From: Candidatus Shapirobacteria bacterium
GTDB taxonomy: Bacteria; Patescibacteriota; Microgenomatia; VGLL01
Direction: 5' to 3'
Assembly: GCA_016866735.1 (NCBI GenBank)
Contig: VGLL01000068.1
Location: forward strand, 1-5,590
DNA: 5,590 nucleotides
Shown here: positions 1 to 5,590 of the stretch, one piece after another
Numbering within the stretch: the first letter of the stretch is position 1
Layout: each line of letters starts with the position of its first letter
Translations under genes and position numbers: made by a program
The notes under the pieces: generated by a model
Database searches by the model: none
Told to the model about the DNA's origin: nothing
Seen by the model: only the letters and a program-made list of their open reading frames with translations

Positions 1-377
1 TTGAACCTGAGGGCGCAGTGGCGGCATTGAGAGTCAAAGCGATAAAAGACGTAACGCCTAAACAAATATACGTTGAATCAGAGGGAGATAAACAAGCCCT
101 AGAGAAAGCAAAAGAAAAGCGCGGCAGATTCAACTTTAAGCTAGCCGGTATTCCATTGGGTGCAGAAATTTACTTTAGTCGTGATAAAACTAAAAAAGCC
201 AAAGTAGTTGATCTTAACTCGGCTAAATCGATCGAATATAACGGGAAAATGACAAGTCTTTCAAAATCTGCGCAAAAAATACTCGGTTATAAATATGGCG
301 TAGCTGGAACCGATTATTGGATGTATGACGGAGAAACACTTGATGAGCGCAGAAGAAGATTTGAAAGTGGAAAATAA
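1..377 (+). CDS. C-terminal fragment of a protein with a DUF4357/RAMA-like domain (5' end outside window)
   Basis: The reading frame is open from the first base (first whole codon at 3) to TAA at 375-377. A GTG at 18 could act as a start, but no convincing ribosome site precedes it, so this is most likely the tail of a longer gene. The last ~75 residues run from GIPLGAEIYFSRD, through a central SLSKSAQKILG, to DYWMYDGETLDERRRRFE. From memory, this resembles the small DUF4357/RAMA-type domains found at the C-terminus of restriction-modification proteins (methyltransferases, nucleases). The preceding segment is lysine/glutamate-rich and charged and was not recognised. These domains are accessory and probably bind DNA or modified bases. 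The catalytic part would lie upstream, so the gene could be a second methyltransferase, a nuclease or a helper protein. It ends 4 bp before the preferred methylase start, which suggests co-transcription. Family assignment is moderately sure; overall function is unknown. Confidence 0.6.
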   Translation, partial: EPEGAVAALRVKAIKDVTPKQIYVESEGDKQALEKAKEKRGRFNFKLAGIPLGAEIYFSRDKTKKAKVVDLNSAKSIEYNGKMTSLSKSAQKILGYKYGVAGTDYWMYDGETLDERRRRFESGK

Positions 378-381
378 TTTT

Positions 382-1368
382 ATGAAAAATACACCAAGTA
401 GACATTTACATAAGGCAGGCCGGTCAAGAAAAGACGAGTTTTATACTCAGCTTGTTGATATTGAAAATGAGCTAAAACATTATAAAGATCAGTTTCGCGG
501 CAAGGTGATCTTTTGTAACTGTGATGACCCAAGAGAGAGTAACTTCGTCAAATATTTCAGCAATAACTTTGAGTATTTAAGGCTAAAAAAGTTAATCGCA
601 ACGCATTACAAAGAGGCAAATTTATTTGCTCACGAGCCGCCTTATAAATTGGAATATACCGGCGATAAATATGGTAATCGCATGCCCGACCCTAGCGAGT
701 TTATGACCAAAATGATTGATACCGGCGATTTTCGTAGTCAAGAGTGTATCGCGCTGCTTAAAGAGGCTGATATCGTCGTAACTAACCCGCCATTTTCATT
801 GTTCCGTGAATATGTCGCGCAACTCGTAGAATATAACAAAAAATTTTTGATTATCGGCAATACCAACGCGTTAACTTATAAGGAAACTTTTAAATTATTT
901 CAAAAAGACCAGATTCGAACTGGCTATACGAATTTCAATGTAGGGATGTTTTTTATCGTGCCAGACGATTGGGAACTATTTCATCACATTGATGAGAATG
1001 GGAAAAAAATTGCACGCGTGGCATCTTCGTGCTGGTTTACAAATCTTGAAGTTGAGAAGCATAAGGAAAAATTAACGCTATATAAAAAATACGATCCTAA
1101 GGAATATCCCAAATACGACAATTATGACGCGATTAACGTAGATAAATACACCGATATTCCTCACGATTATGACGGCGTGATGGGGGTGCCCGTTACTTTT
1201 CTTGATAAATACAACCCAAAACAATTTAAGATTTTGGGGATGTCGGCGAGTGCCGGTTATAGTGCTGATGTAGTGGGAATACCAAAAATAGGGCGACTCA
1301 AGGACGCGCGTCCATTAATAAATGGCAAAAATACTTACGCTCGTGTTTTAATTAAAATAAGAAAGTAA
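382..1368 (+). CDS. EcoRI-family adenine-specific DNA methyltransferase
   Basis: The 328-residue product should transfer a methyl group from S-adenosylmethionine to N6 of adenine in a specific DNA site. It matches the EcoRI methylase family (PF13651) along its length and is close to M.EcoRI in size (326 aa). Visible landmarks are KDEFYT at residues 17-22, CNCDDP at 45-50, the catalytic motif ADIVVTNPPFSLFREY with NPPF at 135-138, FLIIGNTNA at 155-163, and a C-terminal RPLINGKNTYARVLI. The ATG at 382 is preferred because family members begin just before the LHKA..KDEFYT segment and it lies 4 bp after the previous stop. ATGs at 325 and 343 would add 19 or 13 residues overlapping the upstream gene. 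Ribosome-site support is weak (AGTGGA about 11 bases upstream). No EcoRI-like endonuclease is adjacent; instead DUF2130 and DUF262-HNH genes follow. The recognition site cannot be read from sequence and need not be GAATTC. Confidence 0.92.
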   Translation: MKNTPSRHLHKAGRSRKDEFYTQLVDIENELKHYKDQFRGKVIFCNCDDPRESNFVKYFSNNFEYLRLKKLIATHYKEANLFAHEPPYKLEYTGDKYGNRMPDPSEFMTKMIDTGDFRSQECIALLKEADIVVTNPPFSLFREYVAQLVEYNKKFLIIGNTNALTYKETFKLFQKDQIRTGYTNFNVGMFFIVPDDWELFHHIDENGKKIARVASSCWFTNLEVEKHKEKLTLYKKYDPKEYPKYDNYDAINVDKYTDIPHDYDGVMGVPVTFLDKYNPKQFKILGMSASAGYSADVVGIPKIGRLKDARPLINGKNTYARVLIKIRK

Positions 1369-1401
1369 GGAAATAGTCGGTTCGGGGGGGCTAAATCGAA
1401 T

Positions 1402-2694
1402 ATGAATGACATTATATGCCCAAATTGTAAAAAGGTCTTCAAAGTTGATGAGGCAGGATTTGCAGATATACTCAGGCAAGTTCGTGACCATCAGTTTGAG
1501 GAAGAATTGCATGAGCGGCTAGAGATTGCAGAAAAAGAGAAAGAAAGCGCCGTCAAACTCGCCGAAGCCAATATGAAAAATTCAACGCAAGCAGACATTG
1601 CAAAAAAAGACAGAGAGCTAGCTGAACTAAAAGCTGAAAAAGATCGTGAACTTGGCGAGCTCTTGACCAAGAAGGAATCTGAAATAGCCAGTATGAAATC
1701 GAAAATTGATAATGCGGAGACCGAGAAAAAATTCGCTATCACGGAAGCAACCAATAAAATTGAAAAAGAGCGTGATGGACTGGTTAGTGAGCTGAAAAGC
1801 AAAGAGATAGAGAAGCAATTACTCGAGAAATCTTTAAATGAAAAGTTTTCCGCTGAACTCAAAACCAAAGACGACATCATTAAAATGAAAGACGAAGAAA
1901 TTGCCCTTCGCAAAGATATGAAGATCAAACTTTCGACAAAGATGGTAGGCGAAACACTCGAGCAGCACTGTGAGACCGAGTTTAATAAACTTCGTGCCAC
2001 CGGTTTCCAAAATGCATACTTTGAAAAAGATAGTGACTCCAGGGGTGGTAGCAAGGGCGATTATATCTATCGCGAGAGCGACAAATCTGGCAATGAAATC
2101 ATTTCAATTATGTTTGAAATGAAAAACGAGGGCGACGATACCGCTACAAAGCACAGAAACGAGGATTTTTTACGCGAGCTCGATAAAGATCGTGTAGAGA
2201 AAAAATGCGAGTATGCTGTTCTAGTTACGCTTTTGGAAGCCGAAAATGACCTATACAATATCGGCATTGTCGACGTCTCCTATAAATACCCCAAGATGTA
2301 TGTGATCCGACCTCAATTTTTTATACAAATTATAACACTGCTTCGCAACGCCGCTATGAACTCTCTCAAATATAAAGCGGAACTCGCTTTGGTAAAGAAT
2401 CAAAATATTGATATCACTAACTTTGAAGATAACATAAATAAATTTAAGGAGGGATTTGCAAGAAATTTTGGCCTAGCCAGTCAGAAGTTCAAAACCGCCA
2501 TTGAAGAAATAGACAAAACCATAGATCATCTCCAAAAAACCAGAGCAGCTCTCTTGTCATCCGACAATAATCTTCGTCTTGCTAATGACAAAGCAGAAGA
2601 TTTAACAATCAAAAAACTAACGCGCGGAAATCCTACAATGACAGCTAAATTCGCAGAGCTTGCTAATGTTAATAAATCCACAGAAAAATATTAG
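1402..2694 (+). CDS. DUF2130 protein: coiled coil plus PD-(D/E)XK-like domain
   Basis: The 430-residue product belongs to the DUF2130 family (PF09903), whose function is not established. It opens with a single CPNC pair (residues 6-9), half of a zinc ribbon. Residues ~32-175 form a long Lys/Glu-rich coiled coil. The conserved core spans ~178-320: VGETLEQHCETEF, then GGSKGDY (D220), then IMFEMKNE (E239, K241), then HRNEDFLRELDKDR, and finally YPKMYVIRPQFFIQI. The order E184/E188, D220, E239-x-K241 fits a PD-(D/E)XK nuclease fold; this is inference, and activity is unproven. Residues ~340-385 form a second helical stretch. The ATG at 1402 is the first possible start after the in-frame TAA of the methylase. 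A run of seven G at 1384-1390 lies 11 bases upstream and may stand in for a Shine-Dalgarno site. Position between a methylase and a nuclease suggests a role in the same defence unit, perhaps as DNA-end or structure sensor or as effector. Confidence 0.87.
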   Translation: MNDIICPNCKKVFKVDEAGFADILRQVRDHQFEEELHERLEIAEKEKESAVKLAEANMKNSTQADIAKKDRELAELKAEKDRELGELLTKKESEIASMKSKIDNAETEKKFAITEATNKIEKERDGLVSELKSKEIEKQLLEKSLNEKFSAELKTKDDIIKMKDEEIALRKDMKIKLSTKMVGETLEQHCETEFNKLRATGFQNAYFEKDSDSRGGSKGDYIYRESDKSGNEIISIMFEMKNEGDDTATKHRNEDFLRELDKDRVEKKCEYAVLVTLLEAENDLYNIGIVDVSYKYPKMYVIRPQFFIQIITLLRNAAMNSLKYKAELALVKNQNIDITNFEDNINKFKEGFARNFGLASQKFKTAIEEIDKTIDHLQKTRAALLSSDNNLRLANDKAEDLTIKKLTRGNPTMTAKFAELANVNKSTEKY

Positions 2695-2699
2695 TAATT

Positions 2700-3791
2700 A
2701 TGAAAATTGATTTACATAGAATTCCAATTCGCGAAGTGATTGCCGGATATAAAGATAGCGCCGAGGAAGGCGTAACGGCTTATGGCGGCAAACTGGATAT
2801 TAGGCCAAAATATCAGCGCGAGTTTGTGTACAAGGAAGAGCAACGCAACGCCGTGATAGAAACTATCAAAAACAACTTCCCGCTAAATGTGATGTATTGG
2901 ATGATTAGAGAAGACGGTGGCTATGAAATGTTGGACGGTCAACAGCGCACTATCAGTATTGGCCAATATGTGAATGGTGATTTTTCGCTGAACGAAAGAT
3001 ACTTCCATAATTTAACTAGGGAGGAACAAGATCAGATCTTGGATTACGAATTGATGATTTATTTTTGCGAAGGCACGGACAAAGAGCGTTTGGACTGGTT
3101 CAGGGTTATTAACACCTTTGGGGAAAAAGTGAACGAACAGGAAATCCGCAACGCGGTTTATACAGGGCCGTGGCTTTCAGAAGCAAAATTGAAATTCAGT
3201 AAATCAAACTGCGTGGCATATCTTTTGGCGAATGAATACGGAAAATTAGTAGAAGGTTCGCCAATACGGCAAGAGTATTTAGAGACCGCGCTTTCGTGGA
3301 TAAATGACGGGAAAATTGAAGATTATATGGCTAGACATCAACATAATAAAGATGCCGATGAGCTGTGGAAGTATTTTCAAAGCGTGATTGCCTGGGCGCG
3401 TGCTATTTTTCCGAATTACCGCCACGAAATGAGCAGTGTACAATGGGGCGAGCTATATAACCAATTCAAAGACGCGAAACTGAACGCTGTCAAGCTTGAA
3501 GTTGAAATCAAGGAGTTAATGCAGGACGAAGATGTAACAAAAAAATCTGGAGTTTATCCGTATGTTTTAACTCGAGATGAAAGATTCCTAAATATCCGTG
3601 ATTTCACCGATAAGCAAAAGAGAGAGGCGTATGAACGGCAAAAAGGCATCTGCGTAAAATGCCGGAGGCGTTTTGAAATAGAAGAAATGGAAGCTGATCA
3701 TATTACTCCTTGGCACGAAGGCGGAAAGACGGTTTCAGAGAATTGTCAAATGTTGTGCAAACAGGACAACCGAATCAAATCCGGAAAATAA
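2700..3791 (+). CDS. DUF262 (GmrS/ParB-like) protein with C-terminal HNH-type nuclease domain
   Basis: The 363-residue product has two domains. The N-terminal DUF262 domain (~1-240) shows IRPKYQREFVY at 34-44, the nucleotide-site hallmark DGQQRT at 79-84, and the family's FRVINTFGEKVNEQEIRNA at 134-152. The C-terminal domain (~305-363) is HNH-like: CVKC at 318-321, the catalytic DH of ADHITPWHEGG at 333-334, N348 in SENCQMLC, and NRIKSGK at the end. The fourth zinc position is Asp (CKQD, 353-356) and the last catalytic position is Asn357, so it is an HNN variant with an altered metal knuckle. DUF262 proteins include GmrS-type NTPases of type IV restriction and SspE-like effectors, and a fused HNH would cut or nick DNA. 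The start lies 5 bp after the DUF2130 stop with no Shine-Dalgarno site, which suggests translational coupling. It is the best candidate restriction component of the operon. The domain call is strong; NTP dependence and target are inferred. Confidence 0.92.
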   Translation: MKIDLHRIPIREVIAGYKDSAEEGVTAYGGKLDIRPKYQREFVYKEEQRNAVIETIKNNFPLNVMYWMIREDGGYEMLDGQQRTISIGQYVNGDFSLNERYFHNLTREEQDQILDYELMIYFCEGTDKERLDWFRVINTFGEKVNEQEIRNAVYTGPWLSEAKLKFSKSNCVAYLLANEYGKLVEGSPIRQEYLETALSWINDGKIEDYMARHQHNKDADELWKYFQSVIAWARAIFPNYRHEMSSVQWGELYNQFKDAKLNAVKLEVEIKELMQDEDVTKKSGVYPYVLTRDERFLNIRDFTDKQKREAYERQKGICVKCRRRFEIEEMEADHITPWHEGGKTVSENCQMLCKQDNRIKSGK

Positions 3792-3795
3792 AGGA

Positions 3796-3812
3796 TAGAC
3801 ATAAATGGTCTA
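3796..3812 (+). other. Short hairpin just after the DUF262-HNH stop codon
   Basis: TAGAC (3796-3800) and GTCTA (3808-3812) form a 5-bp stem with a 7-base loop, 4 bases after the stop codon. No T-run follows, so it is not an intrinsic terminator. It could only stabilise the 3' end of the transcript, or be chance. Confidence 0.25.
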
Positions 3813-3836
3813 GAAATTATCTTGCCCCCTGTTATC

Positions 3837-3850
3837 ATGATTTAAATCAT
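3837..3850. repeat. 14-bp perfect palindrome in the convergent intergenic region
   Basis: ATGATTTAAATCAT is identical to its reverse complement. It sits between two convergent genes, about 45 bp after the operon's last stop. It may be a protein-binding site or part of the 3' processing or termination region. No second copy was seen in the window. The arms are very AT-rich, so chance is possible. Confidence 0.45.
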
Positions 3851-3856
3851 TAGAAC

Positions 3857-3883
3857 AAAGGGTAGAATTCGGTCTACTTTTTT
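3857..3883 (+). terminator. Probable intrinsic terminator of the methylase-DUF2130-DUF262 operon
   Basis: GTAGA (3862-3866) pairs with TCTAC (3873-3877) around the 6-base loop ATTCGG. The stem can be extended by two G:U pairs and then A:U pairs using AAAGG before the stem and the T-run after it. Six T (3878-3883) follow directly. The G:U pairs exist only in the + strand transcript, so the signal favours termination of the left-hand operon, whose last stop is ~70 bp upstream. The short 5-bp Watson-Crick core makes it a weak to moderate terminator. The sequence GAATTC (3865-3870) lies across the loop. Confidence 0.55.
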
Positions 3884-3955
3884 CGATTCCAGACAAAATT
3901 CATTAGTGGTCAAAATCTTTATTCTCTGGTATTCTCAAATCTTGGCCAAAGGCAT

Positions 3956-5305
3956 TTAAACATTTTTCAAAAAATCTTCCTGCAAATCAAATCCCAATTT
4001 ATAAACCGGATAAAAGAGAATTTCGCCTAAAGAATTTTTTTGTTTTTCCTCTTTCCCGCCATAAAAAACTATTCCTTTTCGGCACCGATACTTTTTCATA
4101 AAAGCAAAAAGGCCTTTTAAGTCTTTTTTATCTACTTCGTCGCTTGATTTTACTTCTATCGGCAAAAGGCGACTGCCTTCCTCTAAAACAATATCCACTT
4201 CGGTCGTATTGCGCCAAAAATAGGTGCTTCGTTGCCGGGCCTGCCAAAGATGGCGAGCAACGACTGTTTCCCAAAGAGCGGCCTTGTTGGCTGAAGAAAA
4301 AATGGTCATTATGGCTGGGTCAATCACATAGGCTTTTTCAAGGCTGCGGGCAGTTTCCTTAGGCGAATGACTGTATTTTGGGAGAGTAAAAACAAGATAA
4401 GCCTGTTTAAGGTAAGTCAGATAATTCAAGGTTGTCTCCCAGCTAATTTTTAAGTTCGAAGAAAGGGTGGAGAGATTGAGAATGCCGGCGCTGGTTGCGG
4501 CCAGATAGCGAAACATTTTTTCCAAGGTTTCTGGCTCTTTAATATTATAAAGCTGGACCAAATCCCGATAGATAACTTTATCCACAATGTCTTCCTTAAG
4601 GATTGGTTGCCAGTCGGCCGACTCTAAGCCAACGAGATGAGGAAAGCCACCCTTTTCGAGATACTTTTCCCAAAGAAGAAAAAGCTTGTCCTCATAAGGA
4701 AGAAAACTGACTTTGGCTTTTTTAAGTTTTTCTAAAGTAAGGCTATCGAGGCCAAATTCCTCTCCTTGGAGCAAAGAGTACTCCTCAAAATCCAAAGGCA
4801 GTAAAATTTCCTCGATCGTTCTTCCCGCCAAGCTCTCGCTGGTTTTCCTGATTAAGCTGGCAGAGGAACCGGAAACCAAAAATTTAAGCGGGTATTTTTT
4901 ATCGTAAAAAAGCTTAACGTCTGTTTCCCAGTTGTCTAAAAACTGAACTTCATCTAAAAAAACATAAAGCAGCGGCGAGTTGTCTAAACTCTTTTTTGCC
5001 TCTTTCTCCCAAGTTCTTAAAATTTCCGGCAGGCGGATTCTTAAATCAAGATCGTCAAAAGAAAGATAAAGAAGATTAAAGGGTTCGATGCCCCTTTGAA
5101 GTAGGCAGTCAATCAGTTGATAAATAATCGTGGTTTTCCCTGTTCGCCGCGGGCCCTTAAGGATCAAAACCCGGTCTAAATTTAGGTTTTCTGAAAGTTT
5201 TTTGAAAGCCTTTCTCTTAAAGGGCAAGGCTAAGTTGGGAGAAACTTTCCCCGTTACCCACCAGGGGTTATGGAAATAGAGACGCTCGGCGATTTTCTCA
5301 TCCAT
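3956..5305 (-). CDS. AAA_14/DUF4143 family ATPase
   Basis: This 449-residue protein is a full-length member of the AAA_14 plus DUF4143 ATPases, which are common in archaea, anaerobes and candidate phyla. The N-terminus contains LYFHNPWW (9-16). Walker A is GPRRTGKTT (51-59) and Walker B is LYVFLDEVQ with D118 and E119. The sensor-like FLVSGSSASLI is at 142-152 and the arginine-containing LAGRT at 159-163. A winged-helix-like region (~260-310) precedes the C-terminal DUF4143 domain (~320-440), which has a PD-(D/E)XK-like pattern, EVDIVLE (369-375) and PIEVKSS (382-388). Cellular role is unknown for most members; DNA-linked and mobile-element roles have been suggested. No Shine-Dalgarno site lies before the ATG at 5305, but a promoter sits so close that the mRNA would be nearly leaderless. 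It follows ruvC on the same strand with a 59-bp gap and converges on the defence operon. Nothing ties it functionally to that operon. Confidence 0.93.
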   Translation of the reverse strand: MDEKIAERLYFHNPWWVTGKVSPNLALPFKRKAFKKLSENLNLDRVLILKGPRRTGKTTIIYQLIDCLLQRGIEPFNLLYLSFDDLDLRIRLPEILRTWEKEAKKSLDNSPLLYVFLDEVQFLDNWETDVKLFYDKKYPLKFLVSGSSASLIRKTSESLAGRTIEEILLPLDFEEYSLLQGEEFGLDSLTLEKLKKAKVSFLPYEDKLFLLWEKYLEKGGFPHLVGLESADWQPILKEDIVDKVIYRDLVQLYNIKEPETLEKMFRYLAATSAGILNLSTLSSNLKISWETTLNYLTYLKQAYLVFTLPKYSHSPKETARSLEKAYVIDPAIMTIFSSANKAALWETVVARHLWQARQRSTYFWRNTTEVDIVLEEGSRLLPIEVKSSDEVDKKDLKGLFAFMKKYRCRKGIVFYGGKEEKQKNSLGEILFYPVYKLGFDLQEDFLKNV

Positions 5306-5310
5306 AATAA

Positions 5311-5345
5311 GTCAAGTTTATAAGATCTTTAATTTCTTGTCAAGT
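5311..5345 (-). promoter_or_regulatory. Sigma70-like promoter of the ATPase gene, flanked by a 7-bp direct repeat
   Basis: On the - strand a perfect -35 TTGACA (5343-5338) is followed by either TAAACT (5320-5315) at 17-bp spacing or TATAAA (5322-5317) at 15-bp spacing as the -10. Transcription would start only about 3-8 bases before the ATG at 5305, so the message would be close to leaderless, consistent with the missing Shine-Dalgarno site. The heptamer ACTTGAC occurs twice, 28 bp apart (complement of 5345-5339 and 5317-5311). One copy overlaps the -35 and the other the -10, which could be an operator pair or chance. Confidence 0.6.
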
Positions 5346-5364
5346 CCAGTTTAGAAAATTAACA

Positions 5365-5590
5365 TTAAATATTGGTTTCTCTTTTAAACTTATTCACTAA
5401 ACAATAGGTCAAGCCCACAGCTAAGGCGTCGGCGGTATCATCGGGTCTCGGAATAGTCTCCAAATGCAGAATGTTTTTTACCATCTTTTGTACCTGTCCT
5501 TTCTCGGCCCGGCCATAACCGGTAATGGCCATTTTAATTTCCAAAGGCGGATAGGAAAGAACAGGAATTTTCTGCTTTTGCGCCGCCAGC
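5365..5590 (-). CDS. ruvC: Holliday junction resolvase RuvC, C-terminal part (5' end outside window)
   Basis: The - strand frame is open from the window edge to TAA at 5367-5365 and gives 74 residues. It reads from LAAQKQKIPVLSYPPLEIK through AITGYGRAEKGQVQKMV to the acidic PRPDDTADALAVGL. These match the RuvC signatures: P..VK.AVTG.G.A.K.QV..MV and the C-terminal D-x-x-D-A-L-A. In the latter, the two Asp of D-T-A-D correspond to catalytic residues D138 and D141 of E. coli RuvC. RuvC is the dimeric endonuclease that resolves Holliday junctions with RuvAB during recombinational repair. The N-terminal catalytic residues lie beyond the window. The tail after the last motif (CLVNKFKRETNI) is short. 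In many bacteria ruvA and ruvB follow ruvC; here the downstream gene is the ATPase, so the cluster is split or something has been inserted. Confidence 0.93.
   Translation of the reverse strand, partial: LAAQKQKIPVLSYPPLEIKMAITGYGRAEKGQVQKMVKNILHLETIPRPDDTADALAVGLTYCLVNKFKRETNI

Noticed and set aside
325..381. Longer N-terminus for the methylase from ATG 325 or 343
   Set aside because: It would overlap the upstream gene's coding region, adds residues with no family similarity, and ATG 382 fits the family start and operon spacing better.
223..405. 60-aa - strand open frame
   Set aside because: It is antisense to the DUF4357-like domain and the methylase start, and its composition is typical of a shadow frame.
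1491..2054. 187-aa open frame on the - strand
   Set aside because: It is the Ser/Phe-rich antisense shadow of the Lys/Glu-rich coiled coil of the DUF2130 gene, with no recognisable domain.
2067..2267. 66-aa - strand open frame
   Set aside because: It is antisense to the most conserved part of DUF2130.
3920..3936. Two TATTCTC copies 10 bp apart as a possible CRISPR or iteron seed
   Set aside because: There are only two 7-bp copies with no further repeats, which is too little for an array or origin.
4144..4362. 72-aa + strand open frame inside the ATPase gene
   Set aside because: It is antisense to the conserved DUF4143 domain and has no domain of its own.

Overview
The window looks like a fragment of an AT-rich bacterial chromosome. 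The right end carries the C-terminal part of ruvC, a core gene. Weak or absent Shine-Dalgarno sequences, an almost leaderless promoter and an AAA/DUF4143 ATPase of the 'NPWW' type would fit a Candidate Phyla Radiation (Patescibacteria)-like genome. That placement is an inference, because no rRNA or other strong phylogenetic marker is present.

Left part (1-3791), all on the + strand with short gaps: (i) the 3' end of a gene with a DUF4357/RAMA-like C-terminal domain; (ii) an EcoRI-family adenine-specific DNA methyltransferase with an NPPF motif; (iii) a DUF2130 protein with half a zinc knuckle, a long coiled coil and a PD-(D/E)XK-like core; (iv) a DUF262 (GmrS/ParB-like) protein with a C-terminal HNH-type nuclease domain. 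The gaps are 4, 33 and 5 bp, so these genes are probably one transcription unit. No EcoRI-type endonuclease is present. The likely reading is a non-canonical restriction-modification or defence operon, in which the methylase marks host DNA and the DUF262-HNH protein, the DUF2130 protein, or both supply restriction. This functional link is inferred from gene content.

Middle (3792-3955): a 164-bp convergent intergenic region with a short hairpin, a 14-bp perfect palindrome and a probable intrinsic terminator for the + strand operon.

Right part (3956-5590), all on the - strand: a complete AAA_14/DUF4143 ATPase with its own sigma70-like promoter, and upstream of it the 3' end of ruvC, cut by the window edge. 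The change of strand and gene type at about 3.8-3.95 kb suggests an accessory cassette next to a housekeeping locus. No tRNA, rRNA, CRISPR array, transposase or integrase was seen.
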